Shown: positions 8,751 to 17,812, counted from the stretch's first letter. The stretch is 64,000 nt of DNA from JAJDIA01 sp031555145 (GCA_031555145.1 JAVBUR010000027.1:24882-88881), one strand, 5' to 3'. Notes: generated from the sequence alone by a model not told the origin. Made by a program: numbers and translations.

Positions 8751-9674
8751 TCAGAGCGCCATAAAACAGTCTTCGATACCCGCTTCGATGGCGGTGATGT
8801 CTACCTCTGTATGTCCTTTGCCGTGCAGGAAGTCGAGGAGTTCGGCTTTCAGTCTTTCTTCTCCCTGCTGGCGGAGGGCTTCCGACTTCAGGGCGAGGTG
8901 CATGGTATCACCGAAGGAGTAGCAGGAGAAGGCGGGTTCGAAGGTACGGAGGTCGGCCAGCAGGCGGTACATGGAGGCCGAACGGATGCCCCAGAGGGGT
9001 TTGTCGTAGGCGCGGCAGATGGCGGCGGGGGTGTCGATCTTCAGGCAGTTGCCTTCACGCATGAGGGCAATACGGTCGCAGCGGGAGGCTTCGTCCATAT
9101 AGGGGGTGGAGACAAGGATCGTGATACCCTGTTGCTTCAGGCGGTCGAGCATATCCCAAAACTCGGTACGCGAAACGGGGTCGACGCCGGTGGTGGGCTC
9201 GTCGAGGAATAATACCTCCGGCTTGTGGATCAGGGCGCAGCAGAGGGCGAGTTTCTGCTTCATTCCGCCGGACAACTTGCCGGCACGGCGGTTACGGAAG
9301 GGCTCGATCTGGACGTAGATATCGTGGATGAGGTCGTAATTGGCCTCTACCGTGGTGTTAAATACAGTGGCAAAGAATTGCAGGTTCTCCGCAATCGTCA
9401 GGTCTTGATAGAGGGAGAAGCGACCGGGCATATAGCCGACGATCGTACGGATAGTACGGTAGTCCTTCACCACATCCAGTCCGCAGACGGAAGCGGTGCC
9501 GCCGTCGGCCAGGATCAGGGTAGTCAGGATGCGGAAGAGGGAGGTCTTCCCCGCCCCATCGGGGCCGATCAGGCCGAACAGCTCGCCGGGCTGTATCTCC
9601 AGATTGATGCCTTTCAACGCCTGTACTTCGCCGTATGCCTTGACGATGTTGTTGATTTGTATGTTATTGATCAT
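8751..9674 (-). CDS. ABC exporter ATP-binding subunit (switch His missing)
   Basis: A 307-residue ATPase with Walker A GPDGAGKTS, a canonical signature LSGGMKQKLALCC, and Walker B VLFLDEPTTGVDP. The switch region reads VSTPYMDEA, with Pro where the catalytic His normally sits. It therefore complements the 245-residue partner, which has the His but a degenerate signature. An extra C-terminal ~80 residues follow the ATPase core, as in the N-terminal half of YbhF/RbbA. It lies between the HlyD gene and the second ATPase gene. Confidence 0.92.
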   Translation of the reverse strand: MINNIQINNIVKAYGEVQALKGINLEIQPGELFGLIGPDGAGKTSLFRILTTLILADGGTASVCGLDVVKDYRTIRTIVGYMPGRFSLYQDLTIAENLQFFATVFNTTVEANYDLIHDIYVQIEPFRNRRAGKLSGGMKQKLALCCALIHKPEVLFLDEPTTGVDPVSRTEFWDMLDRLKQQGITILVSTPYMDEASRCDRIALMREGNCLKIDTPAAICRAYDKPLWGIRSASMYRLLADLRTFEPAFSCYSFGDTMHLALKSEALRQQGEERLKAELLDFLHGKGHTEVDITAIEAGIEDCFMAL

Positions 9675-9700
9675 AAGACTCCTTTTTATTATGTGTATAT

Positions 9701-9749
9701 AAGAGTATTTGAGAGATACTCATATATACTCTATTATTTAAATACTCTT
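9701..9749. repeat. intergenic inverted repeat
   Basis: A perfect 10-bp inverted repeat, AAGAGTATTT (9701-9710) and AAATACTCTT (9740-9749), spans the 100-bp gap between the HlyD and ABC ATPase genes. A nested pair GAGTAT/ATACTC lies inside. It may tune expression of the downstream ATPases, but no T-tract makes it a clear terminator. Confidence 0.4.
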
Positions 9750-9774
9750 ACATGCACTTATACACTATCTGTCA

Positions 9775-10674
9775 TTATTCCCCGAACTTCGTCTCCCCGT
9801 ATTGGCCGATCTTCAGGTAGCCGTCGTTGCGGACGGCGATCTTGACGGCGTAGACGAGATTGGCGCGTTCGTCTTTCGTTTGGATGCCTTTGGGGGTGAA
9901 TTCGGACTTGTCGGATATCCAGGAGATGGTGCCGGGGTATTCGCGACGGTCGGTGCCGTAGTCGGCAAAGATACGGACGGACTGGCCGAGCTTAAGTTGC
10001 GACAGTTGATCGACGGTGATATAGGCACGAAGGAAGAGGACGTCGACATCGGCGATCTTGTAGAGGGGCTTGCCGGCGGCGGTTACTTCACCGGGTTCTG
10101 CATACTTTACCAAGACGGTACCCGACTGGGGGGTGGTGATGCGGCACTTGGCGAGTTGGTCGTCGAGCTGCATGATCTGGTATTCGATGCCCTGGGCGTC
10201 AGCATCGGCGCCACCGGTCGTCTTATTGAGCGACGAGTACTGGGCGTCGAGTTGCTTCTGCAGGTATTTGATGTTGTTGACGATATCGTCTACCTGCTTC
10301 TGGTTGCCGGCATTGGCACGAACGAGGTTCTCCATACGCTGCTGTTCGGTACGGGCGGTGGCGATCTGTTGTTCGAGTGCGGCGATCTGTTTGCGGATGT
10401 CCGGCTTGCGGATATCGACGGAGCGAAGACTCGACTGGAGTTGCATCTTTTTCAGGTAGAGCTGGATGCTGTCGACATAGCCGACGGTGGCACCGGCTTC
10501 GAGGCGGTCGCCTTCGGTGAGGGCCAGTTCCATGATCCGACCGTTGGCTTCGGAGGAAACCAGGACTTCGGTGGCTTCAAATACGCCGGTGGCGTCGAAG
10601 TCGTTCTTGCCGCCGTTGCAGGCTGTCAATCCTGCCAAGAGAAGGAGGGCGATGAAATGTCTTGTGTGTATCAT
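9775..10674 (-). CDS. HlyD/MacA-type membrane fusion lipoprotein
   Basis: A 299-residue periplasmic adaptor of a tripartite exporter. The N-terminus is a lipoprotein signal (FIALLLLAGLTAC, lipid Cys near residue 19). A biotinyl-lipoyl half (VFEATEVLVSSEANGRI) is followed by a coiled-coil hairpin at residues ~75-165 (QIAALEQQIATARTEQQRME), the second lipoyl half (CRITTPQSGTVLVKYAEPGE) and a beta-barrel domain. It bridges the ABC-2 permeases to the TolC-like channel encoded just upstream. It resembles YbhG/YhiI of the E. coli YbhGFSR and YhiI-RbbA-YhhJ systems. Confidence 0.92.
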   Translation of the reverse strand: MIHTRHFIALLLLAGLTACNGGKNDFDATGVFEATEVLVSSEANGRIMELALTEGDRLEAGATVGYVDSIQLYLKKMQLQSSLRSVDIRKPDIRKQIAALEQQIATARTEQQRMENLVRANAGNQKQVDDIVNNIKYLQKQLDAQYSSLNKTTGGADADAQGIEYQIMQLDDQLAKCRITTPQSGTVLVKYAEPGEVTAAGKPLYKIADVDVLFLRAYITVDQLSQLKLGQSVRIFADYGTDRREYPGTISWISDKSEFTPKGIQTKDERANLVYAVKIAVRNDGYLKIGQYGETKFGE

Positions 10675-10732
10675 ATGGATTCTTTTATTTATACTATTAT
10701 GTTATTGTTAATTGATAGATGTTTATGCTCGC

Positions 10733-12043
10733 TTAGTCGTTGTTGGTGGTATACATATAGTTATATACGGCCATGAGGTGCTGGATGCGGTGGGTGGCAG
10801 CCGACTGCTTCGCCATATCTTCGGCATTGATGTCGCGGATAAGGTCGGTGACAGAGATTACACCGTTGGTGAGCTTTACCTCTGAGGCTTGCTTGATGCT
10901 GGTACGCAGGCGGATGATGTCGTCATCGGAACGGACGAGGTCGTTCATCTTCTGTATCTCGGTGTTTTGCTGCATCTGTTGTAACTGAGTGTTGAAGAGG
11001 AAGGTTTCGCGCTGCACGTCGATGTTGCGTTGGCTGGTTTCGATCTTGCGGCGGTCGTTCTTCAGGGTGTAGAGCTTGCCGAGGTTCCACGACATGCGGA
11101 CGCCGGCGATGTAGAAGGGTTCGAAGCTGTCTTCCAGCATGTTCAGTCCCGGTTTACCATAACCGCCTTGCACAAAGGCATGGAAGCGGGGCATGAGGCC
11201 GGAGGTGACCAGCTTGTTTTGTGCTTCCATCGAGGCATACTGTGCATCGAGGGCACGCAGTTCGGGACGGTTGATCACGGGCGAAAGGGAGGTGCCCGGT
11301 ACGATGGGTTGATCCAAGACGGCCTGCGTCATCGGATGGCCGGTCAGCGCACCCAGCATGGTGCTGTAGGCTGTACGCGAGGCACGGAGTTCAATTTCCC
11401 GCTGACGGGCGTTGAGGAGTTCGACCTGCATGCTTTCGCGGTCAGATTGGTTAGCTACGCCGTTGTCGATCATGCCGGATATGCGGTCGATGTTTACCTG
11501 TAGTTCTTTCTGCAACAGGGTATTCTGACGGAGGAGTTCGTCTTGCAGCAGGCAGCCGAAGTAGAGTTGGTTCACGCGGTCGTTGAGGGCGTAGAGGTCG
11601 CTTTCGAGTTGTTCGCGGGAGGCAGTTGCTTCGGCACGGGTTACGTCACGGGTGGAGCGGATGGTGCCACCATCCCAGATAGTCTGGGTTACTTCGGCTG
11701 CGACCTGGTATTGGTCTTTGCTTAAGATGGGGATATCAAACCCCGGGATGAGGGCGCTGATCTTGTCGCCATCGAACGGTAGTTTGGTCACGTCGCTCTG
11801 GTAGGTTGCCTTGGCGTTGACCGATACCTGCGGTAGCCAACCTTTACCGGCGTTCGAGAGGTTGTATTGCTCGGCATCGGCTATCAGGCCGAAGCGTTTC
11901 ACCTGGGGGTAGTTGGTGCGCGCCCATTCATAACATTGTTTCAATGTAACGGTTTCCTGGGCGGAGGCGACCGATGTTGCCATGCACAGCAACAGGCATA
12001 CGGTGCCCGACAAGCAGCGGTTTATCAAACAATCTTTCTGCAT
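10733..12043 (-). CDS. TolC-family outer membrane efflux channel
   Basis: A 436-residue outer-membrane efflux protein with a signal peptide (CLLLCMATSVASAQ) and the internally repeated long-helix plan of TolC. One repeat covers residues ~35-230 (LKQCYEWARTNYPQVK), the second ~235-430 (NRPELRALDAQYASMEAQNK). The C-terminal helix carries VTDLIRDINAEDMAKQ. It starts 12 bp after the TetR stop, so regulator and channel are co-transcribed. It forms the exit duct for the ABC/HlyD exporter. Confidence 0.92.
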   Translation of the reverse strand: MQKDCLINRCLSGTVCLLLCMATSVASAQETVTLKQCYEWARTNYPQVKRFGLIADAEQYNLSNAGKGWLPQVSVNAKATYQSDVTKLPFDGDKISALIPGFDIPILSKDQYQVAAEVTQTIWDGGTIRSTRDVTRAEATASREQLESDLYALNDRVNQLYFGCLLQDELLRQNTLLQKELQVNIDRISGMIDNGVANQSDRESMQVELLNARQREIELRASRTAYSTMLGALTGHPMTQAVLDQPIVPGTSLSPVINRPELRALDAQYASMEAQNKLVTSGLMPRFHAFVQGGYGKPGLNMLEDSFEPFYIAGVRMSWNLGKLYTLKNDRRKIETSQRNIDVQRETFLFNTQLQQMQQNTEIQKMNDLVRSDDDIIRLRTSIKQASEVKLTNGVISVTDLIRDINAEDMAKQSAATHRIQHLMAVYNYMYTTNND

Positions 12044-12055
12044 AACTATCCTATA

Positions 12056-12706
12056 TTAATTGGTTTCACTTTTCATTATAGCGCCATCAGGCGTCAACAT
12101 CCGCAGCAGGTTATACTTCACCAGTTCTTTCCGTTGCATATATGCCTCCATATACAGTTCCATATCACCACCCATGAAGACCAGGCTCAACGGGTTGCGT
12201 ACCAACAAGGGGAAAATAAGCTGGCCGACAACAGACGACATAATATCTATTAACGGATATTTTCGTATGATCCCTTTTTCCATCTCCTCCTCTATCTGAA
12301 CACGCATCAGTAGGATAGGCTGAATACGTTGTGGATCTTTCAGTACTGTCTGATAGACATGCCCCGGATCACGGTTCAGTTCATTGATGATGAATAGTGG
12401 CAGGGACAGGTTATTTCGCAGGATCTCCACATATTGGTCGATAATTTGCGGAAACTTGTCCAGCATCGTGCCTTCACTCTTCATTATACGTTCTATATTC
12501 GGTAGTAACACATCCATCAACCGTCCCAGAATCGCATCAAACAACATCTGCTTGGTGCGGTAATAATAATGCAAGGCCGTCCGCCCAATCCCGGCTTCGG
12601 CAGCCACGTCGCTCATGGTGGTTGCTTCAAATCCCTTGCGTACGAATACCCGCTTGGCGGCTTCGAGTATGCGGGATTCCATGTCCAATGTTTCGTCTGT
12701 ACTCAT
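12056..12706 (-). CDS. TetR/AcrR-family repressor of the export operon
   Basis: About 216 residues from the ATG at 12706 (an upstream GTG at 12751 is possible but lies close to the putative operator). The N-terminal helix-turn-helix is clear: ILEAAKRVFVRKGFEATTMS, DVAAEAGIGRTALHYYYRTK. The C-terminal part is the helical ligand-binding and dimer domain. It is the first gene of the operon with tolC, hlyD, two ATPases and two permeases, so it most likely represses its own operon and is released by an exported toxic compound. A promoter box and an inverted repeat lie upstream (12784-12791 and 12759-12776). Confidence 0.92.
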   Translation of the reverse strand: MSTDETLDMESRILEAAKRVFVRKGFEATTMSDVAAEAGIGRTALHYYYRTKQMLFDAILGRLMDVLLPNIERIMKSEGTMLDKFPQIIDQYVEILRNNLSLPLFIINELNRDPGHVYQTVLKDPQRIQPILLMRVQIEEEMEKGIIRKYPLIDIMSSVVGQLIFPLLVRNPLSLVFMGGDMELYMEAYMQRKELVKYNLLRMLTPDGAIMKSETN

Positions 12707-12758
12707 CGTGATATAAATGTTATTATTTGTTTTGCCTTTACTGTCTGTCACATCAGTC

Positions 12759-12776
12759 TGTCATCATAGTCTGACA
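12759..12776. promoter_or_regulatory. candidate TetR operator
   Basis: The 18-bp element has arms TGTCA and TGACA around an 8-base spacer, placed between the promoter box and the tetR start. Extra CTGTC half-copies flank it on the gene side. Position and symmetry suggest autorepression; no binding evidence exists. Confidence 0.5.
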
Positions 12777-12783
12777 TATGTGT

Positions 12784-12791
12784 CAAATGTA
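12784..12791 (-). promoter_or_regulatory. -7 promoter box of the tetR export operon
   Basis: Reads TACATTTG on the minus strand, matching TAnnTTTG, 78 bp upstream of the tetR ATG and just upstream of the candidate operator. Confidence 0.45.
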
Positions 12792-12892
12792 TGGAGTATT
12801 TTAATACGACGTACGCATTAGTGTTGAATTTAATATAATTTAACCTGAATCAATATAAAGACGTTGGGTAAAGCCGGAAGGAGAGGATACAA

Positions 12893-12919
12893 AAAGGGCA
12901 CCCACGAGGAGTGCCCTTT
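12893..12919 (-). terminator. rho-independent terminator of the GH130 operon
   Basis: Arms AAAGGGCAC (12893-12901) and GTGCCCTTT (12911-12919) form a perfect 9-bp stem with a 9-base loop. On the minus strand the stem is followed by a T-run. It lies 33 bp after the GH130 stop and ends the long cluster that starts at 30854. Confidence 0.85.
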
Positions 12920-12951
12920 ACTATTAATCGCAAATCTAAACTGTTGTCGGT

Positions 12952-13950
12952 TTATACAATCGAATTCTTCTTCGTAAAGTCGATGATCTCGTCGATGTAG
13001 CCGAAGACGAGTCCGGTAACCGTGTCGGCACAGCCGTAGTAGATGGCAATGCGACGGGTTTCGGGATCGTGGAGGGCGGCACAGGGGAAGGTGACGTTGG
13101 GAACATCGCCCACACATTCGTACAGTTCCTGCGGCGAGATAAGATACGGACCGGAACGGAACTTTACTTTCCAGGGTTCGTCGATATCGAGGAGAGCCGA
13201 ACTGAAGCTGTACACAAAGCCATTGCATGACTGGAGTACACCGTGGTAGATCAGCAACCAGCCTTCGGAGGTTTCGATGGGGATCGGCCCTGCTCCTATC
13301 TTGAGGCACTGCCAGGCGCTATCTTCAAACTTAGACGGAGCCATCACATGGCGGTGACGTCCCCAGAAGCACATATCGGGTGATTCGCTATAGAAGATAT
13401 CACCGAAGGGTGTATGGCCGTTGTCGCTCGGGCGGTTTAGCATGGCGAAGCGGCCGTTGATCTTGCGGGGGAACATCACACCGTTACGGTTGAAGGGCAG
13501 GTAAGCGTTCTCCAACTGATGGAAAGTTTCGAAGTCGTACGTATATGCCACGCCGATGGTCGGGCCATGATAGCCGTTACACCAGGTGATGTAGTAGCGG
13601 TCGTCAATCCAGCACACGCGCGGGTCGTAGCCATATACCCAATTGCCAATCTCGGGATCACCGCAGGTGAACTCAAGCTTCTCGTCGGATATATTCCAGT
13701 TGATGCCATCGGCGCTGAAGCCTACGTGCAGACGCATACGACGATTGGTGTCGTCGCAGCGGAACACACCGGCATAACCTCCCTTGAAGGGAACGACGGC
13801 ACTGTTGAATATACTGTTAGATGTAGCAGTGAGGTTACGCGGAATCACCGGATTCTTTGAATAGCGCCACAGCACCTGCTTGCTTCCTTCCGGGCGATCT
13901 TCCCAAGGCATATCGGGCAGTGGAGCGCCCTGGATCGTTAATTTGCTCAT
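12952..13950 (-). CDS. GH130-family beta-mannoside phosphorylase/hydrolase
   Basis: A 332-residue five-bladed propeller enzyme of GH130 with no signal peptide, so cytoplasmic. Recognisable elements are FNSAVVPFKGGYAGVFR, GYDPRVCWIDDRYYITWCNG, the PRKINGRFAMLNRPSDNG block and the C-terminal HDPETRRIAIYYGCADT. Known members phosphorolyse beta-mannosides, including mannosyl-N-acetylglucosamine and mannosylglucose; a few hydrolyse. The exact specificity cannot be read here. It is the last gene of the cluster, 32 bp after the symporter gene, which suggests it handles the imported sugar. It could also be a separate cargo of the operon. Confidence 0.9.
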   Translation of the reverse strand: MSKLTIQGAPLPDMPWEDRPEGSKQVLWRYSKNPVIPRNLTATSNSIFNSAVVPFKGGYAGVFRCDDTNRRMRLHVGFSADGINWNISDEKLEFTCGDPEIGNWVYGYDPRVCWIDDRYYITWCNGYHGPTIGVAYTYDFETFHQLENAYLPFNRNGVMFPRKINGRFAMLNRPSDNGHTPFGDIFYSESPDMCFWGRHRHVMAPSKFEDSAWQCLKIGAGPIPIETSEGWLLIYHGVLQSCNGFVYSFSSALLDIDEPWKVKFRSGPYLISPQELYECVGDVPNVTFPCAALHDPETRRIAIYYGCADTVTGLVFGYIDEIIDFTKKNSIV

Positions 13951-13982
13951 ATTTGTTAATCGTTATGAATTATGCCGCAAAG

Positions 13983-15866
13983 TTATTTCTTTTCTTCTAA
14001 CTGAATGTCTTTCATCAGGGCATCGTAGTCTTTTTCTTCCGTATTCATCTTGTCATACCAGTTTTTTTTCAGAATCAGGGTAGTGATACCGAGGATGAGT
14101 ACGGTAGTGAAGAGCGGCATGCCTTCCTTAATGACGATATACATCGGAATAAGGGTGAGGCAACACTGCCATACAATACCGATACCAACGTTGAACATAT
14201 CGCGCCTGAAGTGTGTATTGCGTTTCACCTGCGGATAACGGGCAACGGCCTTATCGGCGATCGGCCCCCAGAAACCCCAAGGACGGACGCGGACGTAGAA
14301 ATTGATCAGTGTTTCGTCGTCGGTCGGCGCCGTGAGCAATGTGCCAACGATACAGCCAATGAACGATACCCCCATCAGCACAGGGAAGTAATACAGCGGC
14401 AACGTATCTGGGAAGAACTGTGGCACAACCATCGCCGCCATGATTCCCACCAGCATGCCCCAGAAGTAACCGTGTCCGTTAAACCGCCACCAGTGCCATT
14501 TCAGCATGTTGGCTGCAATATATCCACCATACAACGCCGACACGATCCATTGAAGCACCGAGTTGATATTCTCTACCCAGAAGCCGATCATAGTGCTAAA
14601 CAGCACCACCAACACCGACACGAGATAGCTGGCGCGTATCTGCATCTTCGGCGTAGCCTTCGGATTGATGTATTTCAGATAGACATCGTTCACAATATAG
14701 GCAGGCGCCGCATTGACCGTAGAGGCGAAAGTAGACATAAATGCCGCCAGCAGCCCGGCGAGTAAAAGCCCGGCCAGACCGACAGGAACAAACTCACTGA
14801 TAGCACGCGGCAGGATCGTCTCGAAGTCGACCCCCGCTCCCATCGCATTGAAATCTTCACTGAAAAAGACAATGGCCAGTACAGCAAATCCCATAATCAT
14901 TAGGTAGCGCGGGATCAACAGGATCACAGGCACGGATCCGCTCATCAACGCGGCTTCCTTCGGACTCTTACAGGCAAGGATCTTCTGCATATCGTAGTTG
15001 GGGGCAGGACCGGCCATACTGAGGAAGATACCCTTGAAGAGCATCATCATCACAAAGATGGCAAAGAGGCTGTACTGGTCGGCCGCTATCTTATCCATGA
15101 CGGATGGTAGCAGCGTACTCCAGTCGAGATCAAGCGTCCAACCAAAGAAGGGCGAATCCCATCCCTCCGGCACGTGGGCAGCCAACATATCGGGACTAAC
15201 CTTCATCATGGCAATAACTGCAATCACAATACCGGCCACGGTCATGATCGCAAACTGCACCACGTCTGTCCACACAATACTCAACATTCCCCCCATGATC
15301 ACATAGAAGGTGGCAATAGTCGTAAAGAAGATACCGTAAAGATGAGGCACATATTCAGGTGCCACATCAAACGGTACGAATTGCGACACGATCTCCCAGG
15401 GGAAGAAAATCTCCATGAACTTACCGATACCGATAAAGCCGTAGCTGAGGAAGCCCAGTACACCGATCACAGCATAGAGTATGACGATGGTGTGCGACAG
15501 GGTCGCTCCCTTTCCGAATCCGAAGCGGGTACGTATCCACTCGGCGCCCGTCAGCACATTAGATCGACGCAGCCAGATGGAGAGGTAGATCATCAGGAAT
15601 ATTTGGTTGAACACCGGCCACAGCCAGGGTACCCACATGCTCTTCAATCCGTAGACAAAAGCCAGGTACACCATCCACATGGTGCCGGATATATCAAACA
15701 TACCAGAGGCATTGGACAGCCCCAGCATATAGAACGGCAGGGTTTTCCCGCCGAGGAAATACGCATCGAGGTTCTTCGACGCCCGCTTTTTCAGCATAAG
15801 GCCGATTACTACCATGGCGATCAGGTAGAGCACGATGATCAGAATATCGATCAGGTGTAGTTTCAT
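13983..15866 (-). CDS. sodium/solute symporter (SSS family)
   Basis: A 627-residue inner-membrane transporter with about 14 hydrophobic segments, beginning at residue 5 (LIDILIIVLYLIAMVVIGLML). SSS family features include NLDAYFLGGKTLPFYMLGLS in segment 2 and LLLAGLLAAFMSTFASTVNA near residues 355-375 (sodium-site region). The family uses sodium to import sugars, inositol, sialic acid or small organic acids; its size is closest to SGLT-like sugar carriers. It sits between the propeller lipoprotein and GH130 genes, so it is the likely uptake route for the product of the extracytoplasmic steps of this cluster. Confidence 0.93.
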   Translation of the reverse strand: MKLHLIDILIIVLYLIAMVVIGLMLKKRASKNLDAYFLGGKTLPFYMLGLSNASGMFDISGTMWMVYLAFVYGLKSMWVPWLWPVFNQIFLMIYLSIWLRRSNVLTGAEWIRTRFGFGKGATLSHTIVILYAVIGVLGFLSYGFIGIGKFMEIFFPWEIVSQFVPFDVAPEYVPHLYGIFFTTIATFYVIMGGMLSIVWTDVVQFAIMTVAGIVIAVIAMMKVSPDMLAAHVPEGWDSPFFGWTLDLDWSTLLPSVMDKIAADQYSLFAIFVMMMLFKGIFLSMAGPAPNYDMQKILACKSPKEAALMSGSVPVILLIPRYLMIMGFAVLAIVFFSEDFNAMGAGVDFETILPRAISEFVPVGLAGLLLAGLLAAFMSTFASTVNAAPAYIVNDVYLKYINPKATPKMQIRASYLVSVLVVLFSTMIGFWVENINSVLQWIVSALYGGYIAANMLKWHWWRFNGHGYFWGMLVGIMAAMVVPQFFPDTLPLYYFPVLMGVSFIGCIVGTLLTAPTDDETLINFYVRVRPWGFWGPIADKAVARYPQVKRNTHFRRDMFNVGIGIVWQCCLTLIPMYIVIKEGMPLFTTVLILGITTLILKKNWYDKMNTEEKDYDALMKDIQLEEKK

Positions 15867-15899
15867 GTGGTCTTCGTTGTTTTATTTCGTAAATACAGA

Positions 15900-16784
15900 T
15901 CAGGGAACAAGACAGATCGCCGAGATCATACCGAATGTGGTAGTATCTTCAATCGACCATACCATGTTGTTATCTTTATCTATCTCAACTACTTGGGGAG
16001 CCAGGTCGGCACCATGTCCCTGCCAGTTGCAGATGTACATGCCACCGGTGGCTGTCGGGAGCAGCTCGGCTACGAAGGCCAGCGGGGCACCGGTGATATC
16101 GGCCTGATGGATGACGCGGACAACTTCACTTGTTTTGAAATTGAGTTCGAGTACACAATGGCCGTCGCCACCAGCTACGAGCCAGTTACCATTCGGCAGC
16201 AATGCTGTGCTGAAAGGGGTACCTTCTACGATCACACTCTTCACGGTTTCGCCCGAAGGGGCAATCTCGCGTACTTCGGAAGTGGCAAACAGGGGCACCA
16301 TATAGTTACCGGCCGGGTTCTTCACCACCTGGCGGAACTGTGCGTGGGGTACTTCGATACCGGTTTCAAACTCGGTACGGCTGATGATCGTGCCAACCTT
16401 ATCTACTTCAAGGATAGTTGCCGGGTGACCACACCATGCCAACAGGAAATTTCCGTTGGGCAGGACACGGGCGGTCTGCATTTCAGCACCTTCGGGTGCT
16501 GGGATGTTCCATACGTCTTGTTTGTCGCGGGTTATCAGCTTGGCACCTTTCGAATAGGCGAAGAGGATGTTGCCGTCGGCAGTAACGCCTAAGGAGTTAC
16601 ATTCCCAACCTTTTTCGAGAGGAAGTTCCCATTGGATGGCTTTTGTATCTTTATCGATCATCGCAATTTTGTTCCAACCGGAACCGGCCAGAAGCAATTG
16701 TTCGGACTTTGCGGGTTTTTCAGTACAGGAAGAGAAGGAGAAAAGGCCTGCTACTGCAAGGCTGAAGAGAATTGACTTTTTCAT
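15900..16784 (-). CDS. beta-propeller lipoprotein
   Basis: A 294-residue lipoprotein (signal MKKSILFSLAVAGLFSFSSC, lipid Cys at residue 20). The body is a series of ~40-residue beta-propeller blades of the PQQ/NHL-like kind: WNKIAMIDKDTKAIQWELPL, LPNGNFLLAWCGHPATILEV, LLPNGNWLVAGGDGHCVLEL. No heme motif or obvious PQQ ligand set is visible. In other systems such propellers bind sugars or act as scaffolds. It lies between the LsrF-like and symporter genes, so it could deliver substrate to the symporter or partner the cytochromes. Function unknown. Confidence 0.75.
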   Translation of the reverse strand: MKKSILFSLAVAGLFSFSSCTEKPAKSEQLLLAGSGWNKIAMIDKDTKAIQWELPLEKGWECNSLGVTADGNILFAYSKGAKLITRDKQDVWNIPAPEGAEMQTARVLPNGNFLLAWCGHPATILEVDKVGTIISRTEFETGIEVPHAQFRQVVKNPAGNYMVPLFATSEVREIAPSGETVKSVIVEGTPFSTALLPNGNWLVAGGDGHCVLELNFKTSEVVRVIHQADITGAPLAFVAELLPTATGGMYICNWQGHGADLAPQVVEIDKDNNMVWSIEDTTTFGMISAICLVP

Positions 16785-16818
16785 GGATAATAATTTATAT
16801 TGTACTAATTATAAGAAA

Positions 16819-16866
16819 TGTACCGCTTGCGCTTCCCTCTTGAGAGGGGGAAGTGCAAGCGGTACA
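16819..16866. repeat. long intergenic hairpin inside the cluster
   Basis: A near-perfect 19-bp stem: TGTACCGCTTGC (16819-16830) pairs with GCAAGCGGTACA (16855-16866), and GCTTCCC pairs with GGGAAGT through one G-U. The loop is 10 bases. It sits in the 94-bp gap between the thiolase stop and the propeller start. There is no strong T-run on the minus strand, so an attenuator or mRNA-processing/stability element is likelier than a full terminator. Confidence 0.75.
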
Positions 16867-16878
16867 GTTTTCCAAGGT

Positions 16879-17751
16879 TTACTTTGACAAGTCCTGGAAG
16901 AGTTCGTAGCCCTGTGCCGGAGTAAGGCCTTCGTGCACAACGGCATGGACGGCCTGGATCATGGCAGCGGGCGATGTGCTCTGGAACACGTTACGACCCA
17001 TATCAACACCGGCAGCACCTTCATTGATAGCGTTGTAGCAGAGTTCGAGGGCTTCCTTTTCGGGGAGTTTCTTTCCACCGGCGATCACTACAGGAACGGG
17101 GCAGGCTGCCACAACGTTCTCGAAGCCTTCGCAGTAGTAGGTCTTCACGATGGCGGCACCATTCTCGGCACAGATGCGGGAAGCAAGGCCAAAGTAACGG
17201 GCATCGCGCGCCATTTGTTTGCCAACGGCAGTTACACCCATCACGGGGATATTGTAACGGCTACCCATGTCAACGGCCTTGTAAAGGTTGGCAATTGTCT
17301 TGGCTTCGTATGCAGAATCACCGATTGCCAACATCACAGCCATAGCCGATACGTTCATCCGAATCGCGTCTTCGATATCGATCACCACGTTGTCGTTCAA
17401 TTCCGTCAGGATCGACGTGCCGGCATCGGAACGAAGACAGATGGGTTTGTTCGTACTGGGCGGGATAGTGGAGCGCAGGATGCCACGGGTGCACATGAGG
17501 CAGTCGGCATACTCAATCAGGGGCACGATATTGAGGTCGATGCGTTCTACGCCCGACGTCGGTCCCATGATAAAACCGTGGTCGAAAGCCAGCATCACCG
17601 AACGGCCTGTCTTCGGATTGAAGATACGCGACAAGCGGTCTTTCATTCCCCAGGGTTGGTGGGCGGCTCCCTTCACGTGGAAGGAATCATTATTTGTTTG
17701 TACGCCTACACCGAAGTTGGCGCCTTCTCTCAGGTCATCTAAATCTGCCAT
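16879..17751 (-). CDS. lsrF: LsrF-type thiolase/class I aldolase
   Basis: A 290-residue DeoC/FbaB-type TIM barrel that matches E. coli LsrF along its length as I recall that sequence: MADLDD start, RLSRIFNPKTG, VMLAFDHG, ADCLMCTRGILRS, VIAGGKKLPE and GVDMGRN. The Schiff-base lysine falls at residue 203 (IVKTYY), the same number as in LsrF. E. coli LsrF cleaves 3-hydroxy-5-phosphonooxypentane-2,4-dione with CoA to acetyl-CoA and dihydroxyacetone phosphate in AI-2 breakdown. No other lsr gene is recognisable here; instead DhaK and DhaL are adjacent. It may therefore act on AI-2-derived phospho-dione or on a related phosphorylated ketone made by the kinase. Confidence 0.85.
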   Translation of the reverse strand: MADLDDLREGANFGVGVQTNNDSFHVKGAAHQPWGMKDRLSRIFNPKTGRSVMLAFDHGFIMGPTSGVERIDLNIVPLIEYADCLMCTRGILRSTIPPSTNKPICLRSDAGTSILTELNDNVVIDIEDAIRMNVSAMAVMLAIGDSAYEAKTIANLYKAVDMGSRYNIPVMGVTAVGKQMARDARYFGLASRICAENGAAIVKTYYCEGFENVVAACPVPVVIAGGKKLPEKEALELCYNAINEGAAGVDMGRNVFQSTSPAAMIQAVHAVVHEGLTPAQGYELFQDLSK

Positions 17752-17812
17752 ATTCTATACTTATATTATAATAAACTTATTTCAGCGTTATTTGTTTACG
17801 TTATCAGCCTTA

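Noticed and set aside
9802..10776. Long plus-strand open frame opposite the HlyD gene, and a similar one at 7530-8279 opposite the ABC genes
   Set aside because: They are antisense shadows of clear genes in a GC-richer region; the protein text is Gly/Val/Asp-rich without domains.
12830..13309. Minus-strand open frame overlapping the 3' end of GH130
   Set aside because: Arg/His-rich, out of frame with GH130, and it runs through the terminator hairpin.
14211..15860. Plus-strand frames opposite the symporter gene
   Set aside because: Antisense to a strong membrane-protein gene; His/Arg-rich text with no family match.
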